Below are positions 34,445-45,025 of a DNA stretch of 64,000 bases, piece by piece. The stretch's first letter is position 1; every line of letters starts with the position of its first letter. Location of the stretch: contig NZ_QGDB01000002.1 in assembly GCF_003149535.1 (NCBI RefSeq), positions 310,001 through 374,000 on the forward strand, read 5' to 3'. The notes under the pieces were generated by a model that was given only the letters and a program-made list of their open reading frames with translations, ran no database searches and was not told the DNA's origin. A program made the position numbers and the translations under genes. The DNA is from Falsochrobactrum shanghaiense (GTDB lineage: Bacteria; Pseudomonadota; Alphaproteobacteria; Rhizobiales; Rhizobiaceae).

Positions 34445-36073
34445 GTGAAAACGCACGAAGTCACCAACCAGACCCCGCCGATGACGGGCACAAATGCTTA
34501 TCTGGGCGATCCGCTTCTGATGCAGATTTCTGCGCGCTTTCCTAAGGAATTGCACGCGGATCTGGAGCAGACCGGCCGTTTCGTCTTGTCGCCTGAGGCG
34601 CAGGATCTCGCGCGGCTGGCCAATACGGAACTGCCGAAACTGCGCACCCATGACCGACAGGGCAGGCGCGCCGATCTGGTGGATTATCACCCCGCCTATC
34701 ATGCCCTGATGCGCCGTTCGACCGCGCAGGGGCTGCATTCCTCGATATGGGAAGCCAATCCGGCCGAGGCAGGACGCCGCCATCAGGCGCGCGCCGCACG
34801 TTTTTATCTGATGGCCCAGCTTGAGGCGGGGCATCTTTGCCCGCTCACCATGACCAATGCCTCGCTTGCCGCGATCATGGCGGCACCTGAACTCTACGAG
34901 AAATGGTCGCCGCTTATTCTGTCGCGCAAATATGATTCCTCGCAAAAGCCAGCGCTGAACAAGCAGGGCATCACGCTCGGCATGGGCATGACCGAAAAGC
35001 AGGGCGGCACCGATGTTCGCGCCAACACCACAAAGGCGGTCCGCAACGATGACGGCAGCTATAGTATAACTGGCCATAAATGGTTCATGTCCGCGCCGAT
35101 GTCCGATGCGTTTCTGGTGCTGGCGCAAGCGGAAGAGGGGCTTTCGTGCTTTTTGCTGCCGCGCCTGAGCATCGAGGGTGCGGGAAACGGCTTTATGTTC
35201 CAGCGCCTCAAGGACAAGCTCGGCAACCGCTCGAATGCCTCGGCGGAAGTCGAATTCGGCGGGGCCATCGGCCATATGGTCGGAAACCCCGGCGAAGGCG
35301 TAAAAACGATCATGGATATGGTGACGCTGACGCGGCTCGATTGCGCGGTCGCCTCTGCCGGGCTGATGCGCTCCGGCCTTGCCGAAGCTGTTCATCATAG
35401 CCGCCACCGGCAGGTTTCAGATAAAGCGTTGATCGAACAGCCGCTGATGAGCCGGGTTCTGGCGGATATGGCGCTGGATGTGGCTGCTGCCACGGCGCTT
35501 TCCATGCGGCTTGCGCGCGCATTCGATATGGCGGCAAGCGACCGCGCTGAAGCGGCCTTTGCGCGCGCTATGACGCCGGTGGTCAAATATTGGGTCTGCA
35601 AGATCGCACCTGCACTGCTTTACGAGGCCATGGAGTGTCTTGGCGGCAATGGCTATATCGAAGACGGCAATCTTGCGCGTGCTTATCGCGAAGCGCCCGT
35701 CAATGCGATCTGGGAAGGCTCCGGCAATGTCATGGCGCTGGATGTGGCGCGCGTGCTCTCGCGTGCGCCTGCGCTTTTCGATGAGGTGCTGGACTGGATC
35801 AGCGTGCAGCTTGGCGTGCGCGGGCAGGGCACGATCGATGTGTTGCAGGCGGCATTGCATCTGACCGAAACCGATCAGGGCATGGCGCGGCTTCTGACCG
35901 AGCAGCTGGCCTTTGCCGCCGCTGCCGCCGAATTGCGCAATCTGGGGGCTGACGATATTGCCGATGCCTTTATCGACACCCGGCTTGGCGGGCAATGGCG
36001 CACGACCTATGGCATGCTCGATGCGCGCCACGATGCCAGCCGGTTGCTGGAACTGCTTTATCCGGCATCGTGA
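34445..36073 (+). CDS. aidB: AidB-like acyl-CoA dehydrogenase family protein
   Basis: A 542-residue flavoprotein with an acyl-CoA dehydrogenase core ([58 protein letters not shown] with [14 protein letters not shown]) and the extra C-terminal domain of AidB. Length and the EKQGGTDVR motif match AidB (about 540). AidB binds DNA and FAD and is linked to alkylation protection; in Brucella abortus it was reported to localise at new poles and interact with PdhS. The start is GTG 34445 with GGATGAG seven bases upstream. No Ada box was recognised. The 3' end overlaps ruvX by 16 bases. Confidence 0.88.
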   Translation: MKTHEVTNQTPPMTGTNAYLGDPLLMQISARFPKELHADLEQTGRFVLSPEAQDLARLANTELPKLRTHDRQGRRADLVDYHPAYHALMRRSTAQGLHSSIWEANPAEAGRRHQARAARFYLMAQLEAGHLCPLTMTNASLAAIMAAPELYEKWSPLILSRKYDSSQKPALNKQGITLGMGMTEKQGGTDVRANTTKAVRNDDGSYSITGHKWFMSAPMSDAFLVLAQAEEGLSCFLLPRLSIEGAGNGFMFQRLKDKLGNRSNASAEVEFGGAIGHMVGNPGEGVKTIMDMVTLTRLDCAVASAGLMRSGLAEAVHHSRHRQVSDKALIEQPLMSRVLADMALDVAAATALSMRLARAFDMAASDRAEAAFARAMTPVVKYWVCKIAPALLYEAMECLGGNGYIEDGNLARAYREAPVNAIWEGSGNVMALDVARVLSRAPALFDEVLDWISVQLGVRGQGTIDVLQAALHLTETDQGMARLLTEQLAFAAAAAELRNLGADDIADAFIDTRLGGQWRTTYGMLDARHDASRLLELLYPAS

Positions 36074-36549
36074 TCGTCGTTCCGGCGCAGCATGTGCAGC
36101 CGGTCGAGCGCGCCCTGAAGGATGAAGGCGGCGGCAGCCGAATCGATGCGTTCGGCCCGCTTGCCGCGCGAGACATCCATGCCGATCAGCGCGCGTTCGG
36201 CGGCAACGGTCGAAAGCCGCTCGTCCCAGAAGACGAAGGGAAGGTCGGTCAAAGGCTGCATGGTGCGCACGAAAGCGCGCGTTGCCTGAACGCGCGGACC
36301 CGCGCTGCCATCCATATTCATCGGCAGGCCGATAATGATGGCGCCCACATTATCGGCTTGCAGGGCTTTAAGCAGCACCTGAGCGTCGATGGTGAACTTG
36401 ACCCGCTTGATGACGGGACGCGGATGGGCGAAGGACAGGCCGAGATCGGACACGGCCAGCCCGATTGTCTTCGTGCCGAGATCCAGCCCGGCGATGGTCT
36501 GTCCGGGTTGCAAAATCTGTGCAATGTCTTCTATTTCAATAACGGCCAT
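36058..36549 (-). CDS. ruvX: Putative pre-16S rRNA nuclease / Holliday junction resolvase RuvX (YqgF)
   Basis: A 163-residue RNase H-fold protein. The first catalytic Asp is in [17 protein letters not shown], the Glu in [19 protein letters not shown] and the last Asp in [18 protein letters not shown]. The family processes the 16S rRNA 5' end and was first named as a resolvase. Its 3' end is convergent with and overlaps aidB. Confidence 0.92.
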   Translation of the reverse strand: MAVIEIEDIAQILQPGQTIAGLDLGTKTIGLAVSDLGLSFAHPRPVIKRVKFTIDAQVLLKALQADNVGAIIIGLPMNMDGSAGPRVQATRAFVRTMQPLTDLPFVFWDERLSTVAAERALIGMDVSRGKRAERIDSAAAAFILQGALDRLHMLRRNDDHDAG

Positions 36550-36647
36550 TCATCCTCACCGGCTTTTTAAGCCCGTTGCTGTTGCCTTCTTTCTTATCGG
36601 CGTCATATCTGTTCGCAAACCTGAAATCGAGACCAGAGGAAGAACTT

Positions 36648-37355
36648 ATGAAAATCACCTGGCTGGGCCATGCCGCCTTTCGCGTTGAAACTGCGAATGC
36701 GGTTATCCTCATCGATCCTTTTCTCAATGGCAATCCCGGCGCCAAGGGCATCGATTTTGCTCAAGCGACAAAGGGCGTTACGCATATTGCCCTGACGCAT
36801 GGCCATGGCGATCATGTCGGCGATACGGTTGCCATTGCGAGGGAAAGCGGCGCAACCGTCATCGCCAATGCCGATCTGGCAAGCTGGCTTGGCAGTCAGG
36901 GCGTGGAAAAGGTCGATCCGGGCAATACCGGCGGCACGATTGCCCATGACGGCTTCACGATCACCTTTGTCAATGCGCTGCATTCTTCCGCCATGCTGAC
37001 CGAAAACGGCGTTTCGCAGGCGCTGGGCAATCCGAACGGACTGGTGTTTCATTTCGATGATGCGCCAACGCTTTATCACATGGGCGATACCGATATTTTC
37101 TCGGATATGGCGCTGATCAACGAATTGCATCAGCCGGAAATCGGCATCGTGCCGATCGGTGATCGCTTCACCATGGGCGGGGCGGTGGCAGCACTTGCCT
37201 GCCAGCGCTATTTCCGGTTCAAGGCCGTGCTGCCCTGCCATTATGGATCGTTCCCGATTATCGATCAGACAGCGGAGCATTTTATCGCAGGCATGGCCGA
37301 TCATTCGGAAACGAAGGTAATTGCTGATCCGGCTGGCACGGTTCACAGCTTCTGA
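36648..37355 (+). CDS. UPF0173 metal-dependent hydrolase
   Basis: A 235-residue metallo-beta-lactamase fold protein of the UPF0173 (YtkL-like) family. The metal motif HxHxDH is in [15 protein letters not shown], with further ligands in [10 protein letters not shown] and CHYGSFP. Start ATG 36648 ([11 protein letters not shown]) has AGAGGAAG upstream; the frame opens earlier at 36576. The physiological substrate is unknown. It is divergent from ruvX and upstream of gatC. Confidence 0.9.
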   Translation: MKITWLGHAAFRVETANAVILIDPFLNGNPGAKGIDFAQATKGVTHIALTHGHGDHVGDTVAIARESGATVIANADLASWLGSQGVEKVDPGNTGGTIAHDGFTITFVNALHSSAMLTENGVSQALGNPNGLVFHFDDAPTLYHMGDTDIFSDMALINELHQPEIGIVPIGDRFTMGGAVAALACQRYFRFKAVLPCHYGSFPIIDQTAEHFIAGMADHSETKVIADPAGTVHSF

Positions 37356-37459
37356 ACAGCTTAAAATGTTGCGCTTGCACAGCCGCGCCGTTATAGCCGG
37401 TAACAAGGAAACTTCGGGGCGGCGGTGCGTCGCCCGTCATGATTATTGCGGAGAACAGG

Positions 37460-37747
37460 ATGTCCGTCGACCTTTCCACCGTCAAGCGCGTCGCGCATCT
37501 GGCGCGCATTGCGGTCAGCGAAGAAGCTGCCGAGCGTATGACAGGTGAACTCAATGCAATTCTGGGCTTTGTCGAGCAATTGAACGAAGTCGATGTCGAG
37601 GGTGTCGAGCCGATGACATCCGTTACGCCGATGAAGATGCGCCTGCGCGAAGATGCGGTTACGGACGGCAATATTGCCGACGCCATCGTCGCCAATGCGC
37701 CGGTTACGGAAGAAAATTTCTTCGTGGTGCCGAAGGTCGTCGAATAG
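37460..37747 (+). CDS. gatC: Aspartyl/glutamyl-tRNA amidotransferase subunit C
   Basis: A 95-residue Gat[21 protein letters not shown], then [37 protein letters not shown] and the C-terminal [11 protein letters not shown] that wraps around GatA. Start ATG 37460 has GGAG upstream. With GatA and GatB it amidates Glu-tRNA-Gln and Asp-tRNA-Asn; gatB is not in the window. Confidence 0.95.
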   Translation: MSVDLSTVKRVAHLARIAVSEEAAERMTGELNAILGFVEQLNEVDVEGVEPMTSVTPMKMRLREDAVTDGNIADAIVANAPVTEENFFVVPKVVE

Positions 37748-37781
37748 GACCCTTTGAACCCGCTACGAAAAACGCCCTTTG

Positions 37782-37800
37782 TTTTGCTGGAAATGCTCTA
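37782..37800. repeat. Partial interspersed repeat between gatC and gatA
   Basis: TTTTGCTGGAAATGCTCTA is the exact reverse complement of the first 19 bases of the repeat after pleD (21877-21895), preceded by AAAACGCCCTTTG. It looks like a half copy of the same palindromic element. Confidence 0.6.
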
Positions 37801-37827
37801 ACTACGGCGTACTGACAGGATTTTACA

Positions 37828-39309
37828 ATGAGCGAACTGACCGCACTCACCATTGCCGAAGCGCGCGACAAGCTGAAGGCCAAGGCCATCACCGCGACCG
37901 AACTGACCGACGCCTATCTGGGCGCTATCGATTCAGCCAATGGCGCCATTAACGCCTATATTGCCGTGACCGCCGATCAGGCCCGTGAAATGGCCAAGGC
38001 TTCCGACGAGCGCATCGCCAGCGGCAAGGCGGGCGCGCTCGAAGGCATCCCGCTCGGTGTCAAGGATCTGTTCGCCACCAAGGGTGTGCACACGCAGGCC
38101 TGCTCGCATATTCTCGATGGCTTCAAGCCTGAATATGAATCGACCGCCACCGCCAATCTCTGGAATGACGGCGCAGTCATGCTGGGCAAGCTCAACATGG
38201 ACGAATTCGCCATGGGTTCGTCCAATGAAAGCTCCTATTACGGCCCGGTCAAGAATCCGTGGCGCGCGAAAGGCTCCAATGCCGATCTCGTGCCGGGCGG
38301 CTCATCGGGTGGCTCGGCTGCGGCTGTTGCGGCGCATCTTTGCGCGGGCGCGACCGCAACCGACACGGGCGGTTCGATCCGCCAGCCGGCAGCTTTCACC
38401 GGCACGGTTGGCGTCAAGCCGACCTATGGCCGTGTATCGCGCTGGGGAATTGTTGCTTACGCTTCCTCGCTCGATCAGGCGGGACCGATCGCGCGCGACG
38501 TGCGCGATGCCGCCATATTGCTTAAATCGATGGCCTCGCTCGACCTGAAGGATTCGACCTCCGTCGATCTGCCGGTGCCGGATTACGAGGCGGCGATCGG
38601 CAAATCCATGAAGGGCATGAAAATCGGTATTCCCAGGGAATATCGCATGGACGGAATGCCCGATGAAATCGAGCAGCTTTGGCAGAAGGGCATTGAGTAT
38701 CTGAAAGATGCAGGTGCCGAGATTGTCGATATTTCGCTGCCGCATACCAAATATGCGCTTGGCGCTTATTATATTATTTCGCCTGCTGAAGCATCGTCGA
38801 ACCTCGCCCGTTACGATGGCGTGCGCTATGGCCTGCGCGTGCCCGGCAAGGATATTGCCGACATGTACGAGCAGACCCGTGCAGCCGGGTTCGGTCAGGA
38901 AGTCAAGCGCCGTATCATGATCGGCACCTATGTGCTCTCGGCCGGTTATTACGACGCCTATTATCTGCGCGCGCAGAAAGTGCGTACGCTGATCAAGAAG
39001 GATTTTGACGATGCCTATGCGCAGGGCATTCAGGCGATCCTGACGCCTGCGACGCCTTCGGCGGCTTTCGGCCTTGCCGACGAGGAACTCGCCAACGATC
39101 CGGTGAAGATGTATCTCAACGACATTTTCACCGTCACCGTGAATATGGCCGGACTTCCGGGCATCGCGGTTCCCGCCGGTCTCAACGCGCAGGGCCTGCC
39201 GCTGGGCTTGCAGCTTATCGGACGTCCCTTTGAGGAGGAGACGCTGTTTCAGGCAGCAAGCGCCATCGAAAAGGCCGCTGGCCGGTTTACGCCGCTCAAA
39301 TGGTGGTAA
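37828..39309 (+). CDS. gatA: Glutamyl-tRNA(Gln) amidotransferase subunit A
   Basis: A 493-residue amidase-signature enzyme. The Ser-Ser-Lys triad is complete: Lys in [14 protein letters not shown], the cis-Ser in [15 protein letters not shown] and the nucleophile in [13 protein letters not shown]. It releases ammonia from glutamine and passes it to GatB. It is 80 bases after gatC, with a repeat fragment between. Confidence 0.96.
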   Translation: MSELTALTIAEARDKLKAKAITATELTDAYLGAIDSANGAINAYIAVTADQAREMAKASDERIASGKAGALEGIPLGVKDLFATKGVHTQACSHILDGFKPEYESTATANLWNDGAVMLGKLNMDEFAMGSSNESSYYGPVKNPWRAKGSNADLVPGGSSGGSAAAVAAHLCAGATATDTGGSIRQPAAFTGTVGVKPTYGRVSRWGIVAYASSLDQAGPIARDVRDAAILLKSMASLDLKDSTSVDLPVPDYEAAIGKSMKGMKIGIPREYRMDGMPDEIEQLWQKGIEYLKDAGAEIVDISLPHTKYALGAYYIISPAEASSNLARYDGVRYGLRVPGKDIADMYEQTRAAGFGQEVKRRIMIGTYVLSAGYYDAYYLRAQKVRTLIKKDFDDAYAQGIQAILTPATPSAAFGLADEELANDPVKMYLNDIFTVTVNMAGLPGIAVPAGLNAQGLPLGLQLIGRPFEEETLFQAASAIEKAAGRFTPLKWW

Positions 39310-39331
39310 ACCACACTCGATTGAATAAGTT

Positions 39332-39369
39332 GCTAGTGTAGCTTTGAAACCGAAATTCGCTACACTAGC
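39332..39369. terminator. Hairpin between convergent gatA and FAD oxidoreductase genes
   Basis: GCTAGTGTAGC (39332-39342) and GCTACACTAGC (39359-39369), perfect 11-base arms with a 16-base loop and no T tract. The right arm includes the oxidoreductase stop codon. It probably protects or ends both transcripts. Confidence 0.5.
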
Positions 39370-40672
39370 GAAATCGCTTGAGCGCGAAACCGTCGAGCTT
39401 GTGCCGGGGTTGTCTGTTTTCCACCAGATCGGCGACTACCAGCCCCATCCCCGGCCCGATCCCGAACCCATGGCCGCTCATGCCGGTTGCAATCGTCACC
39501 CCGCCAATAGGCGCATGATCGACAATCGGGAGCATGTCCGGCATGGTATCGATCATGCCCGCCCAGGTCGATTTCACGCGTGGCTTCTCGATATTCGGAA
39601 ATGTGCTTGCGAAGAATTCCAGCACCCGGTCAAGCTCTTTCCTCCCTGGCTCGGGATTTAGAATCCGGCAGCGCTCAAACGGGGTGATCTCGTCTGCTTT
39701 CCACTTGCGGCTCGTGCTCCAGGCATCCGGATAGTTCTTCGGAGCGGCGAGCTTGAAACGCGTGCTGGCAAACTCCTCGCGCAATTGTGGAAGATAAGAC
39801 ACGAAATTACGAAACGCGTCCGGCCCGATGAAGAAATCATGGTTTGACCAGGGCGTCAGGGTATAGCCGCCATCCGCGCGTCTGCGAAATGCAATGCGCT
39901 CGTCGCCAGCGGCTGCATTGAAGAACTCCGCCATGGGTTCTGTGCGGATCACCGATGAAACGACGGAAAGCTGCGGAATGCGTATGCCGTGCGCAGCCAG
40001 AAACAGCGAGCTCCATGCGCCAGCGGCCACGACCACGCGTTCGCATCTGACCATGCCCTTTTCAGTGATGACGCCCTGCACGCGACCGCCTGCGACGTCG
40101 AGCGTGCGAACCGCACAATCTTCGCGGATGATGACGCCATCCTCCACCGCAGCTTCGGCAAGGGTGGGAACGGTGACGAATGGTTCTGCCATGGCATCCG
40201 ACGGGGTTGTCATGGCTCCGATCCACGCGGTCGAATCAGGCACCAGTGATCGGGTTTCGCGTTGGGACAGCATGCGGGTATCGACGCCGAATTCCCGCGC
40301 GCCTTCCAGCCATTGTTCAAATTCAGCCAGACTTGCCTCGTTTCGCGCAAGATAGGTGATGCCTGCCTGCCGGAATCCTATTCTTTCGCGAAGCCTGTCA
40401 CTGAGGCTTTTCCATATGGGGATAGTCTCCATCATGATCGGCAGTTCGGCATATTCGCGGCCCTGTTGGCGCACCCATCCCCAGTTTCGGCTGGATTGCT
40501 CTCCTGCAATCCGCCCTTTTTCACAAATGAGGACTTTTACCCCGCGTTTCGCCAGTTCCCATGCCGTCATGACCCCGATAATCCCGCCGCCGATGATGGT
40601 GACATCGACAGATTCGGGAAGGATTCCGGTGAACTGGGCGGGAATATTCATATGGATCGGAAATGTGGACAT
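39365..40672 (-). CDS. DadA-like FAD-dependent amino acid/amine oxidoreductase
   Basis: A 435-residue member of the DAO family. The dinucleotide motif is VDVTIIGGGIIGVMTAWELA, followed by the characteristic SSRNWGWVRQQGREYAELPI, and the C-terminal GMSGHGFGIGPGMGLVVADL FAD contact near the end. It oxidises the C-N bond of an amino acid or N-methyl compound, passing electrons to oxygen or a carrier. It stands alone, so no substrate can be inferred from neighbours. Confidence 0.85.
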   Translation of the reverse strand: MSTFPIHMNIPAQFTGILPESVDVTIIGGGIIGVMTAWELAKRGVKVLICEKGRIAGEQSSRNWGWVRQQGREYAELPIMMETIPIWKSLSDRLRERIGFRQAGITYLARNEASLAEFEQWLEGAREFGVDTRMLSQRETRSLVPDSTAWIGAMTTPSDAMAEPFVTVPTLAEAAVEDGVIIREDCAVRTLDVAGGRVQGVITEKGMVRCERVVVAAGAWSSLFLAAHGIRIPQLSVVSSVIRTEPMAEFFNAAAGDERIAFRRRADGGYTLTPWSNHDFFIGPDAFRNFVSYLPQLREEFASTRFKLAAPKNYPDAWSTSRKWKADEITPFERCRILNPEPGRKELDRVLEFFASTFPNIEKPRVKSTWAGMIDTMPDMLPIVDHAPIGGVTIATGMSGHGFGIGPGMGLVVADLVENRQPRHKLDGFALKRFR

Positions 40673-41032
40673 GGGTGATTAAAATCTCGCTCAATCGGTG
40701 AGGCAGGCACGACCTGCGGTCTTTTGTACTGTATCGGAAGGGAGGTTTATAAGGGTTAACCCCAATATCACGGCCCTGTCTGCTTGCTTATATATCACTC
40801 ACGATAAGCAAATCGGGAGGATTTGCTGGACTGGCGATGCGTGCATCTTGATGGATCGATCTTAGTTCTCATTTGACACGCTTCACGGCTCCTGCTTCCT
40901 TTCGAAATGGCTAAGCGTTTGACGCTTCTGGCAGGTATGCGGCCCAAATATGCGATTCGGGCCCGCATGTGGCCGGACTTTTGCAGCCAGCGTCTGGCGT
41001 GGAGGCCTCATGCAGAATTGAGAGGATCCACT
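40673..41032. promoter_or_regulatory. Divergent control region with a perfect inverted repeat
   Basis: 360 bases between the FAD oxidoreductase and the aldehyde dehydrogenase. The inverted repeat TTGCTTAT (40784-40791), 12 bases, ATAAGCAA (40804-40811) has perfect 8-base arms, sized for a dimeric regulator. A frame open from 40907 continues into the next gene but lacks family similarity. The true ribosome site is GAGAGGAT before 41033. Confidence 0.5.
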
Positions 41033-41974
41033 ATGTCCAAGAAGAAATGCGCCATCATCGGTTCGGGCAATATTGGCACGGACCTGATGATCAAAGTCAT
41101 GCGTACGTCGAAAAATATCGAGATGGGCGCCATGGTCGGCATCGATCCGAATTCAGATGGGCTTGCACGCGCGGCCCGGCTCGGCGTTCCGGTGACCCAT
41201 GAAGGCATTCACGGCCTCATGCGCATGCCGGAATATCGCGATATTGATGTCGTATTCGATGCTACTTCCGCCAAGGCGCACCTCGTCAATGATGAATTGC
41301 TGCGCAAGGATGGCAAGAAAGTCATCGATCTTACTCCTGCCGCCATCGGCCCCTTCACCATTCCCGCTATCAACGGCGATGCCAATATCGACGAGCCGAA
41401 TGTCAATATGGTGACATGCGGCGGTCAGGCGACCATCCCCATGGTCTATGCCGTCAAGCGCGCGACCGAGCGCGTTTTCTACGGCGAGATCGTCGCTTCG
41501 ATCTCGTCGCGTTCCGCAGGCCCCGGCACGCGCGCCAATATTGACGAGTTTACCGAAACCACATCCAACGCGATCCAGAAACTGGGCGGCGCGGAACGCG
41601 GCAAGGCGATCATCATTCTCAATCCGGCCGAACCGCCGCTTATCATGCGCGACACGGTTTTCGTGCTGTCGCAGGGCGGAAGCCGCGAGGCCATCGAGGC
41701 TTCCATCGAGGACATGGTCAAGACCGTGCAGGCCTATGTGCCCGGCTATCGTCTGAAGCAGAAGGTCCAGTTCGAAACGATCGGCGACAATGCGCCTGTG
41801 CGGGTTCCGGGAATTGGCCCGGTTTCCGGTCTCAAGACTACCATTCTGCTTGAGGTCGAGGGTGCCGCCCATTATCTCCCGGCCTATGCAGGCAATCTCG
41901 ACATCATGACATCTGCCGCCCTGATCACCGCCGATCACTGGGCAGCGAAAGCTCTTGCGAAGGAGGCTGCATAA
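41033..41974 (+). CDS. mhpF: Acetaldehyde dehydrogenase (acetylating)
   Basis: A 313-residue enzyme of the MhpF/BphJ/DmpF family. The NAD motif is [18 protein letters not shown]; the acyl-thioester cysteine is in [17 protein letters not shown] (about residue 131). It converts acetaldehyde, CoA and NAD to acetyl-CoA, and normally forms a complex with the aldolase encoded next so that acetaldehyde is channelled. Start ATG 41033 ([10 protein letters not shown]); an upstream open frame is noncoding. The stop overlaps the next start (TAATG). Confidence 0.93.
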   Translation: MSKKKCAIIGSGNIGTDLMIKVMRTSKNIEMGAMVGIDPNSDGLARAARLGVPVTHEGIHGLMRMPEYRDIDVVFDATSAKAHLVNDELLRKDGKKVIDLTPAAIGPFTIPAINGDANIDEPNVNMVTCGGQATIPMVYAVKRATERVFYGEIVASISSRSAGPGTRANIDEFTETTSNAIQKLGGAERGKAIIILNPAEPPLIMRDTVFVLSQGGSREAIEASIEDMVKTVQAYVPGYRLKQKVQFETIGDNAPVRVPGIGPVSGLKTTILLEVEGAAHYLPAYAGNLDIMTSAALITADHWAAKALAKEAA

Positions 41975-43002
41975 TGGCCCGGACCAATCCCGATAAGCTC
42001 TATGTGCAGGATGTAACCCTGCGTGACGGCATGCATTCCATTCGCCATCAATATACGCTCGACGAGGTGGTCAAGATCGCCCGCGCGCTGGATGCAGCCA
42101 AGGTTGATGCCATCGAAATCACCCATGGCGACGGTCTTGCCGGGTCCACTTTCAATTATGGCTTCGGACTGCATGACGATGTGGAATGGATCGGCGCGGT
42201 TGCTGATGCTTGCGATCATGCGCGCGTCACGGTGCTGCTTATTCCGGGCATTGGCACGGTCCACGATCTCAAGGAAGCCTATAAGGCGGGCGCGCGTTCT
42301 GTGCGCGTGGCAACCCATTGCACCGAAGCGGACGTTTCGCGCCAGCATATCGAGGTTGCGCGTGAAATGGGCATGGACACGGTCGGCTTTTTGATGATGG
42401 CGCATATGGCGGAGCCTGAAAAGCTCGCCGAACAGGCCAGGCTCATGGAAAGCTATGGCGCGGAATGCGTCTATGTCACCGATTCCGCAGGCGCTTTGCT
42501 GCCAGAACAATATAATACACGCGTAACCGCATTGCGCGATGCGCTGCGCCCCGAAACGGAAGTCGGCGTTCATACCCACCACAATCTGACGCTTGGCGTC
42601 GCCAATGCGGTGGCCGGTATCGAGGCGGGTGCCGTGCGCGTGGATGCGTCGCTTGCGGGCATGGGGGCAGGAGCGGGCAATGCGCCGCTCGAAGCGCTCA
42701 TTGCCGTCCTCAATCGCAAGGGTATCGACACGGGCTGCGATCTTTCGGCCCTCATGGATGCCGCTGACGATCTCGTGCGGCCATTGCAGGACCGTCCGGT
42801 CCGGGTGGACCGCGAAAGTCTTTCGCTCGGCTATGCGGGCGTTTATTCGAGCTTCCTGCGTCATGCGGAGAATGCCTCGAAACTCTATGGCGTTGATACG
42901 CGTGAAATTCTCATGGAACTGGGCAAGCGCCGCATGGTCGGCGGCCAGGAAGACATGATCATCGACGTTGCGCTGGACATACTCAAAAACAAAGCGGCGT
43001 AA
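41974..43002 (+). CDS. mhpE: 4-hydroxy-2-oxovalerate aldolase
   Basis: A 342-residue class II aldolase of the MhpE/BphI/DmpG family. The metal and substrate residues are in [20 protein letters not shown] and the metal histidines in [18 protein letters not shown]; the C-terminal communication domain that contacts the dehydrogenase is present. It splits 4-hydroxy-2-oxopentanoate to pyruvate and acetaldehyde. Its start overlaps the dehydrogenase stop. The hydratase and ring-cleavage genes normally with it are absent, and the next gene is a transporter. Confidence 0.93.
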   Translation: MARTNPDKLYVQDVTLRDGMHSIRHQYTLDEVVKIARALDAAKVDAIEITHGDGLAGSTFNYGFGLHDDVEWIGAVADACDHARVTVLLIPGIGTVHDLKEAYKAGARSVRVATHCTEADVSRQHIEVAREMGMDTVGFLMMAHMAEPEKLAEQARLMESYGAECVYVTDSAGALLPEQYNTRVTALRDALRPETEVGVHTHHNLTLGVANAVAGIEAGAVRVDASLAGMGAGAGNAPLEALIAVLNRKGIDTGCDLSALMDAADDLVRPLQDRPVRVDRESLSLGYAGVYSSFLRHAENASKLYGVDTREILMELGKRRMVGGQEDMIIDVALDILKNKAA

Positions 43003-43037
43003 GCAAAAAACTGCGCCTTCCCATCGGAGGAAGTGAA

Positions 43038-44366
43038 ATGACCGTCTCGGAAGGCGTGGCTTTGCCGCGCGTAGAAAAGGACACCCTCGTCACGGAACGA
43101 GATCGCCGTCGCGCTCTTATCGGCAGCGCGGTTGGCAGCACCATCGAATGGTATGACTATTTCCTGTATGGAACCATGTCGGCCATCGTTTTCGGCAAGC
43201 TGTTTTTCCCAGCGGATGATCCGGTGACCAGCCAGTTGCTGGCATTGGCATCATTTGCGCTCGCCTTTCTGATCCGTCCTATCGGCGGTATTCTGTTCAG
43301 CCATATCGGCGACCGCATCGGGCGCAAGAAAACCCTGGTCATCACTCTCTCGATCATGGGTATTTCCACGGTGCTGATCGGTCTCATGCCGACCTATGCC
43401 ATGATCGGCATATGGGCGCCGATTATTCTGACCCTTCTGCGTCTGCTGCAAGGTCTGGCTCTGGGTGGCGAATGGGGCGGCGGACTTTTGCTTGCCGTCG
43501 AATATTCGCCTCGCAACAAGCGTGGCTTCTATGGTGCGGTGCCGCAGACCGGCGCGCTTTTCGGTCTGGCGCTGGGCAATCTTGCCACGTCCGGCCTTGC
43601 CCTTGGCTTCAGCGAAGAAGCGTTCCTCTCCTATGGCTGGCGTATACCGTTCGTTCTGTCGTTCGTGCTGGTCGCGGTCGGCATGTGGATCCGCAACAAG
43701 GTTGACGAAACGCCTTCCTTCCGTCGCGTTGCCCAGTCCAACACGGCCAAGAAGGTGCCGCTGCTTGAGACCCTGAGCAAGCACTGGCGTGCCGTTCTGA
43801 TCGTGATTGGTGCGAAGTTTATCGAAACGTCGACATTCTTCCTCTTTGCCACATTCACCATCTCCTATCTGGTCGGCCTGGGTTATGCCCGCGTGGATGC
43901 GCTTAATGCCGTTCTGGTCGCCGCTATCGTCGCCGTTCCCGTCATGCTGTATTTCGGCAGCCTTTCGGACCGCATCGGCCGCAAGAAGGTGTTCATGCTG
44001 GGTACGGTCGTGATGATGGCTTACATCCTGCCTTATTTCTGGCTGCTCAATCAGGGCTCGTGGTTCGTTGCCATGCTCGCAGTCGTTATAGGCTTTGGCA
44101 TTATCTGGTCCACCTACGGTTCGGTACTCGGCACATTCTTCGCCGAAAGCTTCCCCGCAGATGTGCGCTATACCGGTGTGTCGCTCGGCTATCAGGTGGG
44201 CGCTGCCATCGTCGGCGGTCCGCTGCCGCTGATCGCAACCGCACTCCTTGCCAAATATGATGGCAGCTACCTGCCTATCGGTCTGTTCATCATCGCCTGC
44301 GGCATCATCTCGCTGATCGCGGTCGCCTTCACGACCGACAGAAGCGGCCAGCAACTGGACGACTGA
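43038..44366 (+). CDS. MFS metabolite:proton symporter (MHS family)
   Basis: A 442-residue 12-helix transporter. Diagnostic MHS motifs are GSTIEWYDYFLYGTMSAIVF at helix 1, FSHIGDRIGRKKTLVITL between helices 2 and 3 and RLLQGLALGGEWGGG at helix 4; the second half repeats GSLSDRIGRKKVF. Relatives import alpha-ketoglutarate, shikimate, citrate or benzoate-type acids. A GGAGGAAG site precedes the ATG, 35 bases after the aldolase, so it is probably in the same operon and supplies its substrate. Confidence 0.88.
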   Translation: MTVSEGVALPRVEKDTLVTERDRRRALIGSAVGSTIEWYDYFLYGTMSAIVFGKLFFPADDPVTSQLLALASFALAFLIRPIGGILFSHIGDRIGRKKTLVITLSIMGISTVLIGLMPTYAMIGIWAPIILTLLRLLQGLALGGEWGGGLLLAVEYSPRNKRGFYGAVPQTGALFGLALGNLATSGLALGFSEEAFLSYGWRIPFVLSFVLVAVGMWIRNKVDETPSFRRVAQSNTAKKVPLLETLSKHWRAVLIVIGAKFIETSTFFLFATFTISYLVGLGYARVDALNAVLVAAIVAVPVMLYFGSLSDRIGRKKVFMLGTVVMMAYILPYFWLLNQGSWFVAMLAVVIGFGIIWSTYGSVLGTFFAESFPADVRYTGVSLGYQVGAAIVGGPLPLIATALLAKYDGSYLPIGLFIIACGIISLIAVAFTTDRSGQQLDD

Positions 44367-44377
44367 TATTCCCTTGA

Positions 44378-45025
44378 TCAAGGAGCCGGCTCAGGCCGGC
44401 TTCTTTTTTGCGCATTATTATAGGAAAGCATCTGGCGGATGAGTTCGGCCACATTTGCCACTTCCATTTTTTCCATGACGTGGCTGCGGTGGGCTTCGAC
44501 CGTCTTGATGCTGATATTCATCAGGTCCGCGATCTGCTTGTTCAATTTGCCCGCGACGATATAGTCGAGCACTTCCTTCTCCCGCTGTGTCAGGCTTTCA
44601 TATCTGCGCAAAAAGTCCCCGGACTGCTTGCGGCGCTCTGAAATCTCCCGCGCGCGCGCCAGGCAGAATGCAATGCGCTGCAACACGTAATCGTCATCCA
44701 GCGGCTTTTCGATGAAATCGACAACACCGTCGCGAAAGGCCGTGACGGCCATTGGCACGTCGCCATGCCCTGTGACGATGATGGTCGGAAGATCGACGCC
44801 GAGGGCCAGCATATGCCGATGCAGTTCAAGGCCGTTCATACCCGACATGCGCATATCGGCTATGACACAGCCGGACAGGCCGGCGGACAAGTTCTGCTGC
44901 ACGAAATCCAGAAATGCCTCTGCCGACGTGAATGAGCGCACGGGATAATTGCTCGATTCAAGCAGCCAGCCGAGCGAATCGCGAAATGCTTCATCGTCAT
45001 CAATGACATAGACGGTTTCGTTCAT
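44378..45025 (-). CDS. FixJ/TtrR-type two-component response regulator
   Basis: A 215-residue regulator: receiver domain (VYVIDDDEAFRDSLGWLLES, phosphoacceptor in CVIADMRMSGMNG, Lys in DFIEKPLDD) and a LuxR-type helix-turn-helix (LTQREKEVLDYIVAGKLNKQ, IADLMNISIKTVEAHRSHVM). Start ATG 45025 overlaps the kinase stop by four bases, so the pair is coupled; the frame open to 45142 is antisense-like extension. It probably controls the adjacent aldolase-transporter genes, by position only. Confidence 0.9.
   Translation of the reverse strand: MNETVYVIDDDEAFRDSLGWLLESSNYPVRSFTSAEAFLDFVQQNLSAGLSGCVIADMRMSGMNGLELHRHMLALGVDLPTIIVTGHGDVPMAVTAFRDGVVDFIEKPLDDDYVLQRIAFCLARAREISERRKQSGDFLRRYESLTQREKEVLDYIVAGKLNKQIADLMNISIKTVEAHRSHVMEKMEVANVAELIRQMLSYNNAQKRSRPEPAP
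44384..44409 (+). terminator. Terminator of the aldolase-transporter operon, inside the convergent regulator gene
   Basis: AGCCGGC-TCAG-GCCGGCT (44384-44401) followed by TCTTTTTT on the plus strand. It lies within the last codons of the response regulator gene, so the same bases encode that protein's C-terminal PEPAP. Confidence 0.88.
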
